A DNA stretch of 64,000 bases, taken from positions 7,187,244 to 7,251,243 of the forward strand of contig JAQFVV010012418.1 in NCBI GenBank assembly GCA_028023455.1, read 5' to 3'. Of the stretch, positions 38,752-50,569 are shown one piece after another. Both the position numbers and the translations under genes were made by a program. The DNA comes from Epiperipatus broadwayi. Taxonomy: Eukaryota > Onychophora > Udeonychophora > Euonychophora > Peripatidae. How positions within the stretch are numbered: position 1 is the stretch's first letter; every line of letters starts with the position of its first letter. The notes beneath the pieces are model-generated. The model did not search any database. It was given only the letters and a program-made list of their open reading frames with translations, and had not been told where the DNA came from.

Positions 38752-40705
38752 TGTAACGGGCACACATGCCGTTACATTATTTAGTTTAAAAATTAGACAT
38801 TAAAAATAAAAGTTTGCAAATAAAAACTTCTTTTTTAAGAATTAAAAATTGAAAGTTAAAAGTCATCTAAACTTTATATATATAAAATCGCATAGATGAA
38901 AAATTATTAAAAGAAAACTTTATTAAAAAAAAAAAAGTTTTAAAACTAAATATTAAGAAAAAAACTTGAAAGATTTAAAGATAAAAAGAATGTACAATAA
39001 ATTAATGCTATTGTAAAATGAAAATGATTATTTTAATTAGTTAAAGTAAACTAGCCCTTTGGGCATCTCAAAATTTATAAATAAGGTCAGATAGGAGAGA
39101 AAAAACAATAGAAACTAATAGCTAATAAAAGAAATCCCTCAGGAAACAGACCTCAATGAAAGAATCATCATCATCATGACATAGTGTCCACTCGATCCAA
39201 AAGTTTACTATAAAAGGAAAAGCTAAAAAAAAAGAGATGTGAAAGAAGAGATGCTATATGGTTAGTGTGGAGAGAGTTGAAGGAGAAAAGATTGAAAAGA
39301 CGCACTCTTCAATCCCTTCAGTTTTTTTAAAGAGAAAGAGAAATGACACCCATATTGTGGACTATAGGACATCTGGGCCCGGCAATAAAATACCAGCTAC
39401 AATAAAGGACCAATGGCTAACTGCATACTGATCTCCTCAGGACTTTGTGGGATTTTACCACCTTCCAAATTACAAGCAATTAGAAACTAAGGACTTTTAA
39501 AACAGTAAGAACATTTTTAAAACAGTAAGAACTTTAATTCTAAAACCTTTTCAGTATTTAATAGAAATAGAATCCTATCTGAACAATGTAAATTATTAAT
39601 AATTAATTTTATTTGATGTATTTTTTTTTAAAAATCATTTCCATTAAGTTACTTTTAAGTTTTTATTATGACTTTTTTTTTGTTAAACAACTTTTAATAA
39701 ATGTTAAATTTAAGTCGGGTGTGTATGGCTGCATAGATTTGTAAAGTTATATTAGTTTAATTAAGGGAGGGTTAATCCTAGGTTATTTATTTTGTAGTTA
39801 AATTGGGTTAATCGATTGGATATATTGGTGTAATTAGTAAATGTAGTATGAAGATACACTATGTGCAGGATCACATTATACACCATACTTGGGTGAAATA
39901 AGCCTATTTCTTATTGCCCATTGGAGACAGATGGTATTTCCTGCTCTGTGGATCACCTCTTTTTGCCTATGGAATGGGATCGTAAGTTGGCAGAAAGGAT
40001 CGCAATCTTTTCCTATGGAGTTTTTTTTAATATTCTTCTTGCCTGACAGATGTAACACTCCTGTACTTGATGAGAGGTAATTTCTTCTCTATAACCATGC
40101 TGTTCAAATGTGCATTCCTGACAGTATGGTATTGTGCTGTCGTATTCATGCTGCATTCCATACATTGATATATCAGATAGATTGGTGTTGGTTTGACTGC
40201 GTACTTTTGGCCTAAGGTTAAATAAAAGATAGAATATTTTCTGTCAAATGCAATCTATGTAGTCTATCCATACTTGACACTTTAATAAAATATTAAACTC
40301 ATCTGTGCAAACTTCTAAAATAAAAAGTTAAATTGTAAATTAAAATCTAAAAGTAAAGTTATAATGTTTTATAAAAAAAAATTAAAGTAAACATACTAAA
40401 ATAATAATGCTAAATTTTATATATGTTTAATAAATGTTTGTGTGTGTTATTACTGGCAGTAGCTTCTTTTATTTATTTTTTTTAATATTGAAAATATTTT
40501 AATAAGTATTTATATTTTATAAGTCTCTATGTCTCACTGAGCTAGTGGCATGGGCTGATGGTTGGAATAAAACATATGTAAAATTTAGATCTTAACAGTG
40601 CGTATCTGCCTGCTATATAAATTTTCCAGGTTCCAATAGCCTCGTGGTGCCCTGTACAGCAGATACAAGATACGAAAAACTTCCATGACTTTCCCCAACC
40701 ATTAT
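38752..40705 (+). repeat. Terminal direct repeat (LTR-like), left copy, 1954 bp
   Basis: Starts TGTAACGGGCACACATGCCG and ends AACCATTAT. The right copy (41423-46143) matches it along its full length, apart from a 2.7-kb insertion and small indels. The first 25 bases contain the palindrome TGTAACGG...CCGTTACA. Short open frames near 39350-39480 and 39876-40080 are partly conserved between the two copies but resemble no protein I know. Non-CA ending and absence of an adjacent primer site argue against a standard LTR. Confidence 0.8.
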
Positions 40706-41422
40706 AATTGAACTCCCACATGGGCTGATGTATAATAAACCATGAGTACCGTGAATAATTTTTTTTGTTAATGAAATATTTTTATCTACTGTATACTTTA
40801 AATCTTATAAAAGTACTGCCAGAAAGAATAGCACATATATTAAATATGAGAAAGAAAATACATTAATAATTTTAAATTATAATTTGGTAATTTTTTTTAA
40901 GAGAAAAAGTCAAAAGGTTGCAATTAATATAAGTTTTTTTGTTAATATATATTATGCTTTAATGTGCATAGGCACACACAACCACATAGGTTTATGATTG
41001 TAAATGTGACACCTTATGTTGAGTGTTCTTTGGGAATTTACTTCAGTGTAAGTCTATTTAAGCATTTCAATTAATCATAAATAAGTTGGTGGTATATATA
41101 ATTGTGTTGCAAATATACAGATATAAACCCATTATCTCTTAAAATGTATTTACTTCAATGCAACCTCCTTAAATAAATAATTTGCTTGTTGTGCCGTTTG
41201 TTAAAAATGAAATGTAGAGAAAAAGGAACTCGGGGGGGGGGGGAGTGTAAACATAGATGGTTCATATAAAAATGATAGTCAACATCTTTTTTTTGTACAT
41301 AGTCATATTGTAAAATTACTAACTGAATGTCTTTGTAAATTTTCGTTAATTGCGTACCATAATTACTAATTCTAAGTAAAATATTTTTTTTTGTTTATTT
41401 TTCTTAAGCAAGTTTACTGATA
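40706..41422. other. Internal region of the composite element, 717 bp
   Basis: AT-rich and non-coding. Contains a run of 12 G at 41232-41243. No primer-binding site follows the left repeat, and no purine tract immediately precedes the right one, so the element cannot encode its own movement. Confidence 0.6.
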
Positions 41423-44400
41423 TGTAACGGGCACACACACTATTACATTATTTAGTTTAAAAATTAGACATTAAAAACAAAAGTTCGCAAATAAAAACTT
41501 CTTTTTTAAGAATTAAAAATTGAAAGTTAAAAGTCATCTAAGTTTTATATATATAAAATCGCACAGATGAAAAATTATTAAAAGAAAACTTTATTAAAAA
41601 AAAAATAAAAAGTTTTAAAACTAAATAGTAAGAAAAAACTTGAAAGATTTAAAGATAAAAAGAATGTACAATAAATTAATGCTATTGTAAAATGGAAATG
41701 ATTATTTTAATTAGTTAAAGTAAACTAGCCCTTGGGCATATAAAAATTTATAAGTAAAGATCAGATAGGAGAGAAAAAACAACAGAAACTAATAGCCAAT
41801 AAAAGAAATCCCTCAGAAAATGGACCTTAATGAAAGGATCATCATCATGCTGACATAGTGTTCACTCGATCTGAAAGTTTACTATAAAAGGAAAAGTTTG
41901 AAAAAAAAAGAGATGTGAAAGAAGAGATGCTATATGTGTTAGTGCAGAGAGATGTTGAAGGAGAAGGGATTGAAAAGATGCACTCATCAGTTCCTTCAGT
42001 TTTTTTAAAGAGAATGAAAACTGACCAATCATTTTCCCATATTGTGGACTATAAGACATCTGGGCCCAGCAATAAAATACCAGCTACAATAAAGAACCAA
42101 TGGCTAACTGCATACCGATCTCCTCAGGACTTTGTGGAAATTTAACACCTTCCAAATTACAAGCAATTAGAAACTACAGACTTTTTAAAATAGAACTATA
42201 TAACTAATGAACATTTTCAAAACAGTAAGAACTTTAATTCCAAAACCTTTTCAGTATTTAATAGAAATAGAATCCTATCTGACCAATGTAAAATATTAAT
42301 TAATTTTATCTAATGTATTTTTTTTTAAAACCAATTCCATTAAGTTATTTTTTTCATTCTTTTAAGTTTTTATTATAATTTTTTTTTTGTTAAACAACTT
42401 TTAATAAATGATAAATTTATGTCAGGCATGTATGGCTGCATAGATTTGTAAAGTTATATTAGTTTAATTAAGGAAGGGTTAATCTTAGGTTATTTGTTTC
42501 GTAGTTAAATTGGGTTAATCGATTGGATATATTGGTGTAATTAGTAAATGTAGTATGAAGATCCGCTATGTGCAGGATCACATTATACACCATACTTGGG
42601 TGAAATAAGCCTATTTCTTATTGATCTTCAGAGACAGACGGTATTCCCTGCTCTGTGGATCACCCCTTTTTGCCCATGGAATGGAATCATAAGTCGGCAG
42701 AAAGAACCACAATCCCTTCCTATGGAGTTTTTTTATTGTTCTTCTCATCAGACAGATGTAACATTCCTGTACTGAATGAGAGACAATTTCTTCTCTATAA
42801 CCATGCTGTTCAGATGTGCATTCCTGACAGTATGGTATTGTGCTGTCGTATTCATGCTGCATTGAATACATTGATATATCAGATAGATTGGCATTGGTTT
42901 GACTGCAAACTTTGGGCCTAAGGTTAAATAAGGGATAGAATATTTTCTTTTCAAATGCAATCTATTGTACCGGTCGAAAAGATCCACCATCTAAACTGCA
43001 AGTCGGATCCAAACTCAGCTGAACCAAACTGAATTCAAACCCAACTCATGAGCTCAGATCAAATCAATGGATGACATATATCGATGGTACATGACTATGC
43101 GCCAAGGAACTAGATCAATGGATGATGATGATTAATGAGACCCCTGATTTAACTCTAATAAAGTATAATAAAATAACTAAGAATTTTTATAAGTCAACTC
43201 ATATATATATGTTCAGGTTGCCAATACAGACGGTTAGCATTAATATTAAAATAATTTGAATAAAAAAAAAGTTTAAAAAAACCAAATGTGTTAATAAAAT
43301 GTTTAATAATAATTATAATTTTATTCAACTTTTAGATTGTGATTTTAAACAGAATTTATATTTACAATAAAAATGGCAGTCCTTATTATATGGCAATACT
43401 ATTACGCAATATTCTAGGAGAATTATATATATTTATGCCCCGACGAGGAAGTAAAGGTAGATAAAGGTATTTGGCTGTGACAGAAATTATGATTCAAATT
43501 CTAAAAGAAAGAATGTGAGATTTATTTTCACATTCATAAATCAATTCACAAAGAGCAAGATACTTGTTTAGGGCATAACTTTAATGTTTAATAGAGAAGT
43601 TACTTAATTATAAATAAATATAAATTTGTTTGACTTTAATAAAATCAATTCATCATGATTTACGAGCATGAGAGTGGGCTTTACTGGAATTGAGAAATAA
43701 ATGGTACTGACGACTTATGAGCTACAAGAATAAATATGAAAAATAATGGCTTGTCTGTGATTTGAGAAAATAGCAGGGCGGCTTGTATTTGACAAGTCTT
43801 TGATGCCCTATATGAAGGATCCATAGAACATGGAAAACCAACCTTTAGTGTTCCAAATATAAAATGAACAAGTGGAGGAAGTGCTTTCTTCCTAGATAAT
43901 TAAACTAATGGAAATATCACCGAGAACAAGTCTATGAAACAGGAGATGGCTCGCGTCAGCAATGTTCGGAAAATGATGTCTTGGTAATCATCGTGTCTAA
44001 ATAATAAAACCCATTTTGTATAACGAATGCTCTACGTGATGACCTGATCAAGTTAAATTAAAGTCAAACGTGTTTTAATCAACAAATATTTAATGCAGTT
44101 AGAAAATACTTTAATTATACCCTAAATCTCATCCCCTCCCTGAATATTAATAGAAAGTATAACATTTGAATTAGAATATATTCATTTAATTCCTTTATCG
44201 ACCTTTTTGCGAAACAATATATTAATGTGAATAAATAACTATTATAAATTCAGTAAAGTGGCCAGGAGCATAGGTTAAAAATTGAGCTAATAATTTGTTG
44301 TTATTAGCCATTAATAAAATAGCAAAAATTGTACAAACCCTTCAACTCGATAATTAATAGAACTGTATCAAAATAGTTCTAGTGGGTAAGAATTACTGTA

Positions 44401-46143
44401 AAAATAAATATAATATTATTTAACAAGGCAAATGCAATGAAGGAAATTATTATCGAGTTGAAGTTATTATTGGCATATAATAAAAAAATAAATGATATTA
44501 ATAATCATCTACCAAATATATAATAAGGTTAAATAAATGGACCGTCATCGTAAGAAAAGAGAAAGTTAACAAATATTAAATTTAAAGACTAGAGATTAAG
44601 ATAGAGAATTACTACATAATTTAAAATAGCATTAATACATTAAGGAAAGAGAAGAGCTTTTAACAGTACTTAATTTAAAGGTAGTGTAAAATAAAGTTCG
44701 AAGACTGGCCAGAAAGTAACGGTTCATATAAGAAAGATATTACCATTTCTTCATGGTTGCTCCTTAGATTACACATGGCAGAGACCAGTTGGATGAAACA
44801 TAGATGCGCATTTTGGAAAATTATTTGAATGACATTTTGAAGGATTTCTCTAAGGTTTCGGGAGCTTACGATTGGTATATGAATTTTTATATTGCAGCCA
44901 CATTGAAGATTTTCAGGGGATTTCAGAAACCGTAGTCAGAACTCTTGAAGTTAAGCCCCCCCCCCCACCATGGTAGAAACACTATTTTACTTCATAATTT
45001 AACTGGGTGGCTTCTTCTCTAATGAAATATATATGGCTTCTCTTAATGAGGAATAATAGCTGCTTGGAAACTTTTCCTGGGCTCTTTATACTGTATCTGA
45101 TGCTTTCAGGCTAGTGCATCTTTCCTAATCAATCTTAGAAAAATTTACTAGTTGTTTTTAGAGACATTCCTTCGATAAGGCTGTCAAACTCATTAACTTG
45201 AATTCAGTTTCTAATTAGAAAATGAATTTTTAAAATCAGAAAAATGACTTTAATTAGTGACCATCCTTACATTTTAAATACTTATCTTTTTTAATTAATA
45301 AAAACTTTACCCATTGTTTTTGGAAAGGGACAATCTGAAAGCTTATCGAAAGAATGTAGCTTTTAATCACTAAAAATTTAACATATTATTTAAAAGTAAA
45401 ATAAACATTCCCGACACAATGAAACTTTCGAATATACGCACAATCCACGCAGTTGTATAATATAAATATTCATGAATAATTTTATCATGAATTTATTAAT
45501 AGCATTGATTAATTTAAACTCAAACAAATTAATTTTAACACACATTTATAATAGTTTTTCTTTAAGGAAACTAGCGTGGACTGAATGTATAAAGCCCCAT
45601 TGCATCGGAAATTCAAGGTTAGTACAAGGGTTTGAAGTTGGCTACATGTGAAAGATCATGAAGCTAGGATCGAACTTAGATCCGACTGCTTCACTATGTA
45701 GTCTATCCATACTCGACACTTTAATAAAATATTAAACTCATCTGTGCGAACTTCTAAAATAAAAAGTTAAATTGTAAATTAAGATCTAAAAGTAAAGTTA
45801 TAATGTTTTGTAAAAAAAATTAAAGTAAACATACTAAAATAATAATGCTAAATTTTATATATGTTTAATAAATGTTTGTGTGTGTTATTACTGGCAGTGG
45901 CTTCTTTTATTATTATTTTTTAATATTGAAAATATTTTAATAAGTATTTATATTTTATAAATCTTTGTGTCTCAATGAGGTAGTGGCATGGGCTGATGGT
46001 CGGAATAAAACATATATAAAGTTTTGATCTTAACAGCACATATCTGCCTACTATATAATTTTTCCAGGTTCCAATAGTCTGGTGGTGTCCTGTACAGCAG
46101 ATATGAGATACGAAAACCTTCCATCACTTTCCCTAACCATTAT
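41423..46143 (+). repeat. Terminal direct repeat, right copy, with insertion
   Basis: The two parts 41423-42965 and 45694-46143 together equal the left repeat (about 1.99 kb). The copy is interrupted at 42966-45693. The outer end at 46143 abuts ATGCT (46144-46148), the same five bases that precede the left repeat (38747-38751). Confidence 0.8.
42966..45693 (+). mobile_element. 2.7-kb TG...CA insertion of unknown family
   Basis: Comparison with the left repeat gives the ends exactly: CTAT (42962-42965) before, and CTAT (45694-45697) after, a sequence that starts TGTACCGGTCG and ends GACTGCTTCA. A 4-bp duplication with TG...CA ends suggests integrase-mediated insertion, for instance a long solo LTR. 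No protein motif, internal repeat or TIR is seen. The start matches the putative element at 30827. A run of 11 C lies at 44956-44966. Confidence 0.7.
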
Positions 46144-46430
46144 ATGCTAAATCAACAATCATCAGTTGGTACAGATTACCATCTCTACACATATCTGCTA
46201 TAAGTGCCCAGATGTATATTAAGATAGCCAATCCTCATACTTTAATGGACACGCTTCAATCTACTCCACACTCCAACTCTTAATTGAAAATCTGATGACA
46301 GAATACTCAAAGGCCACCCTGAGGCTGAGATTCTTGTCACACCCATGTTGGCTAAATTCAATCTGACCTCTCATACACAGGATGTAATCCATTTAATACA
46401 AGGGATGGGTGGACATTTCTACTATGTAAT
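46144..46430 (-). repeat. Hammerhead repeat family 1, unit 2 (second part)
   Basis: Resumes the interrupted unit at ATGCT and ends at ACTATGTAAT, where unit 3 begins. Includes the 5' half of the split ribozyme-like motif (46149-46170, minus strand). Confidence 0.88.
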
Positions 46431-46520
46431 AACTGAAGTACACAGGCTTACTATATACCTGTGTTTATATATGTAATATATAGGGTATATGAGCACAGAC
46501 TTTCACATGACCCACCACTC
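46431..46520 (-). repeat. Hammerhead repeat family 1, unit 3, truncated
   Basis: Starts AACTGAAGTACACAGG and stops after CCCACCACTC, where the array flips to the opposite orientation. The junction shows a few bases of shared sequence (TCT) between the two arms. Confidence 0.85.
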
Positions 46521-46849
46521 TATCATCAGATTTTCATTTGGATGGACAGTTAAAGAGTTGGAGGGTGGAGTAGATTGAAGCCCATCCATTAAAGTATGAG
46601 GATTGGCTATCTTAATATATTTCTGAGCATTTATAGCATATATGTGTAGAGATGGTAATCTGGACCAACTGATGATTGATGGTTTAACATGAAATACGTA
46701 TATTGGTGATTATTTATCTTTTCAACATATATGTTCAAGTGTATCAGTGTTATGAGATAGTGTGGAGAGGGATGAGTCCTGTGAAAGTCTGTGCCTTATA
46801 TATTACATATATAAACACAGGTATATAATAAGCCTGTGTGTTTCAGTTA
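46521..46849 (+). repeat. Hammerhead repeat family 1, inverted unit, partial
   Basis: Reverse-oriented unit starting inside the unit at TATCATCAGA and running to GTTTCAGTT. Contains the motif at 46664-46707. Confidence 0.88.
46664..46707 (+). ncRNA. Hammerhead ribozyme-like motif, inverted copy 1
   Basis: ACCAA (stem I), CTGATGA, stem II with one mismatch (TGAT/AACA), GAA, stem III ATACGTAT, A as the cleavage-site base, TTGGT (stem I). The core is intact; the stem II mismatch probably weakens it. Confidence 0.6.
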
Positions 46850-47274
46850 TTACACAGTAGAGATGCCTGCCCATCCCTTGTATTAAATGGATTATGTCCT
46901 GTGTATGAGGGGTCAGATTAATCTTAGATCAACGTGGGTGTGACAAGAATCTTGGCCTCAGGGTGGCCTTTGAGCATTCTATCATCAGATTAGCAATTGG
47001 CTGGACGGTTGAAGAGTTGGGGTGTGGAGTAGATTGAAGCCCGTCCATTAAAGTATGAGGATTGGCTATCTTAATATATATCTGAGCACTTATAGTATAT
47101 ATGTGTAGAGATGTTAATCTGGACCAACTGATGATTGCTGGTTTAGCATGAAATACGTATATTGGTGATTATTTATCTTTTCAACATATATGTATTCAAG
47201 TGTATCAGAGTTATAAGATAGTGTGGAGAGTGGTGGGTCGTGTGAAAGTCTGTGCTCATATACCTTATATATTA
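46850..47274 (+). repeat. Hammerhead repeat family 1, inverted unit, nearly complete
   Basis: Second reverse-oriented unit, ending CCTTATATATTA against the 12-bp flank. It carries the best preserved ribozyme-like motif. Confidence 0.88.
47123..47166 (+). ncRNA. Hammerhead ribozyme-like motif, best copy
   Basis: All type I hammerhead parts are present in order: stem I ACCAA, core CTGATGA, stem II TGCT with loop GGTTT and AGCA (closed by a U-U mismatch), core GAA, a 3-bp stem III in ATACGTAT, the cleavage base A (AUA triplet), and stem I TTGGT. The very short stem III resembles the minimal hammerheads described in Penelope-like elements and retrozymes. Activity is not proven, and self-cleavage may need dimers. 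Confidence 0.7.
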
Positions 47275-47286
47275 AATAATATTATT
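47275..47286. other. 12-bp flanking direct repeat, right (AATAATATTATT)
   Basis: Copy of 38091-38102, directly adjoining the last inverted unit. Confidence 0.5.
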
Positions 47287-47289
47287 GTG

Positions 47290-49740
47290 AAACATTTTAT
47301 CTTCATATATATGAACTAAAAGTTACAATTTTTTTAAAATAACAATTAATAAAAAATCTTTTTTTTTAAAACGATAGATTAATCTTTATATATATATACT
47401 ATGTACTTATAGATATAATCTCCAGCTATTAGCTCACACATAACAACATGAACGACTGATCAAAAGAAGACTTCCTTTTGATTAGTAATAGTTTGAACAG
47501 GTTTGCTATTATTTTCATTCAGCCTGTAAAACAGGTTATGTTTGTTTGTTGCATATCAAAGATTTGTATATGAAATAGTGATCCTATTTACTAATTAATT
47601 TTCCATCTATATTATTTAAGAATATTAAATTTAAACATATATATTATATCGGACTATTTTATGTATATATTTAGAATATTATTATATAATTTAGACCAGA
47701 TCAAATTATATATGAACCATTATTCAAGCAGAGAAAGAAATATAGTCACTATTTTATATACAGTATTAACCATACTAACGGTCAGACTGGGTATTGTCTT
47801 TAAATACATAGACTGCAACTACCTTTCAAGTCCATTAAATCCATTCTTCCTATTAAATAAAAGCAAAACACCTCTCCCATGAATACTTTTACTTACACTG
47901 GATATTGAGCCTGGGCACCATCCAAAGAATTAACTGGAATATCCATAAGAGATTTTAAATGCTTCTAGCACCTGATTCCTCAGGTAGCTCAAATAAAGAT
48001 AAGAAACTCACTTCATTAATGATCACATATTAAATATTTAAATGCATGTTCCTGACTGTGATTCATATTGATACTCAATTTCTTTAACTTCTGTAACCAA
48101 TTAATGTAACTTCTTAACTCATTTGATGTGGTATCTAATCATTCGGCCAGCTATTTGAAATGCCCACAAAAGTGTGAACCTTGACTGCATAATTCCATTT
48201 GTACATTTTTCTGTATTTCTTTTAAACTATCATCCTAAACAATAGAACAACATATGCAAGTTCCTTATTGTATTTCATATTTATACCCAATTTTTCTTTT
48301 AAATCATTATAGCCAAATATTGTGGTTTTTGTAACTTGCTTGATGAACACCTATGAATAAAGTTTATTTTTGAAATGAACTGAAGGCTATATAATTAACT
48401 AAATTTTATACAATGAGAGATTCAGAGAAAAGATAATTGAGCTCAAATTAACAATTATAACAATATATTTATTTACATATTAATAATTTAAATCTCAAGT
48501 TAGTAACTCTTCAACAATCTATAATAATTCGTAAACACTCATTGACTTGACAAATTCAGATAGTTTTTTTCATCCGAATTTGGGTACAAATGCGAGTCCT
48601 AAAAAAATCTCTATCATATTGTTCATTCTATTTACTCTAAATTGATTGCTTTAGTACAATATTATTATATACTAAATACTGATACTGTGATGAGCTCTTA
48701 CTTTAAAGCATCATTTTATTATGTTAAAAAAAAAAAAAAAAATCTGTGATAGGAACAGTATCACAATTTTTTAATCTTCATCTTAAATCATATGTTTTAA
48801 TGCCCTGTAGTGCAGAGGTATAGTGGCAGACTAATCCATGGTTCATGGCTCATGAATCACAGTGCTCTAATTTTTTATGAACTGAACAATAAATCATTCA
48901 ATAATTTTTTGTATTATGTGTGCAATATATTATTATTTTAATATTTACTTTATTGTTCTGTATTTTTATTCCATTCTTTATCTTCTAGAAAATGGAGAAT
49001 TAACTATAAAATTCAGTTATTTATAAACAATAGAGCATCCATTTTCTGTGAATTGTAAAAGTATTACTCTATAATTAGAAACTATTGGACAGAAGCTCTA
49101 ATTGCAATTTCTTTATTTTTTTAATTAGCAAATATGTTTTGATACACATACGATAAACTAAAGTGCTGTAATTAGTCTAAATGTGGAAGTTCTTACTAAC
49201 CTTAATTACTTTGTAATGCCTGACTAGTCGAAGATTGGTTGCCATAAAATGGTTATAAAACAATAAAAAAAAAGTTATTTTTTTGCAATTTTTTTATTTG
49301 AATATATATTCTTAATTATATGTGCACTAAAACTGCTGATCTTATACATGAATAAATTTTTCACTTTTTTAACCTTGCCAATAAAATTAATTTGTGTTAA
49401 TTACTTTATAATCCCCCCACCCCACCCCATCAGTTCTCACATGTTTTATTGCAAAGATTCCGAGTATAGATTTTGGTGAAGCACGTCAAATCTAAAGAAG
49501 TCCTCAAATATAATACATCTTTGATATTTTTTTTACTAAAAATTCAGACATTAAGCTTGTATATATTTTAATGATATTATATAAATATCAGTTTACATTT
49601 TTTTATATTAACTTATAAACTGAATTCTGTTTCTAAAAAATGAAAGTTGATTCAGAGATAGACAGTTCGATTTAAATATTATCCATAAAATAAATACAAA
49701 TAATATTTATTGTAATTACATCAACAAACATGTCAGTACT
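47290..49740. other. AT-rich spacer, no gene seen
   Basis: No motif recognised. Contains a poly(A) run near 48726-48742 and a C-rich patch at about 49411-49429. Confidence 0.5.
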
Positions 49741-49749
49741 AATGCTTAT

Positions 49750-50466
49750 TGTTATATCTGTAAAGTACTTTAGAAGTAAAATCGTGGGAAAATAAAAGTT
49801 ATTATTCTAAGCATAGAAAAGTATGTGCGCACATAAATAAATAGAAAGAATTGAAAGGTATATAATAGTTATCTAAAAACGAGTGTTAAATTATTGCAGA
49901 AGAAAACATAGTTAAATGAAGTGAGAAGGAAAAGACTACAATTGTATAAACTGTAAATAAACTTATGATTTAAACAGAATAATGTTAAATCAAATTATAG
50001 AAACAAAATCCAAGATGGAAGTAAAGACTAATAAAAAGATTATGAATTCCTGAGGTGATAAGAAACCTAGATTAATTAAAATAACTTTTAATTAATAGAC
50101 AATGGAATGCGCGAGACTAAAACGCAGTTTGAAAGGAGAAAGTGATTCATTCTTTTCCTGAGAGTCGAAGTGAGTGCAAGGTCTTTGTGAAATTACATTC
50201 ACTCAGGAATATCGAATGCCACCCAGCCAACTCAGGGCTGAAGGTTAAAAATACCGACTAGGGTAATGTACAACCGACCACGGTTTATTTTTATTTTGTA
50301 AGCCTCCGGGTTTTGTAATAATATGATTGTGGGAAATCAGTAATATATGTATTATTTAATAGACTAATTATAGATCTGTAAACTATACTAAAATTTATGT
50401 CAAATATAGCTAACATTTATTTTAAGTATTATTTGTAGTGTTTTATTATTTTGTAAAGGCATAACA
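49750..50466 (+). repeat. 5' LTR of gypsy element 2 (717 bp)
   Basis: TGTTATATCTG to GGCATAACA. Shorter than the 3' LTR because 16 bases after TGTAAA are absent, either deleted here through flanking AAA/AAAG similarity or gained in the other. Promoter elements are not sharply defined. Confidence 0.95.
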
Positions 50467-50470
50467 AAAG

Positions 50471-50482
50471 TGGCGCAGTCAG
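50471..50482 (+). promoter_or_regulatory. Primer-binding site, tRNA-Ser type
   Basis: TGGCGCAGTCAG lies four bases (AAAG) downstream of the 5' LTR. The first ten bases complement the CCA end and acceptor stem of animal tRNA-Ser, which also primes 17.6/297-type Drosophila gypsy elements (TGGCGCAGTCGG). One mismatch with that form. Confidence 0.7.
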
Positions 50483-50569
50483 TGTTCAAACTTTGTGGGT
50501 AGATTAATGAATAGTCAGTAATAAAAAGTTTTTTTTCTTCAAGTAGTGAAAAAAGAAAAGAAAAACAAA

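Noticed and set aside
41862-42990. Short open frames on both strands within the right terminal repeat (for example 42655-42921 and 42611-42871)
   Set aside because: They are only partly kept in the left repeat at 39.9-40.1 kb, overlap each other on opposite strands and match no family I know.
48785-48850. GCAGAGGTATAGTGGCAGAC as a tRNA-like or hAT end
   Set aside because: Neither a B box nor a second terminus could be found.
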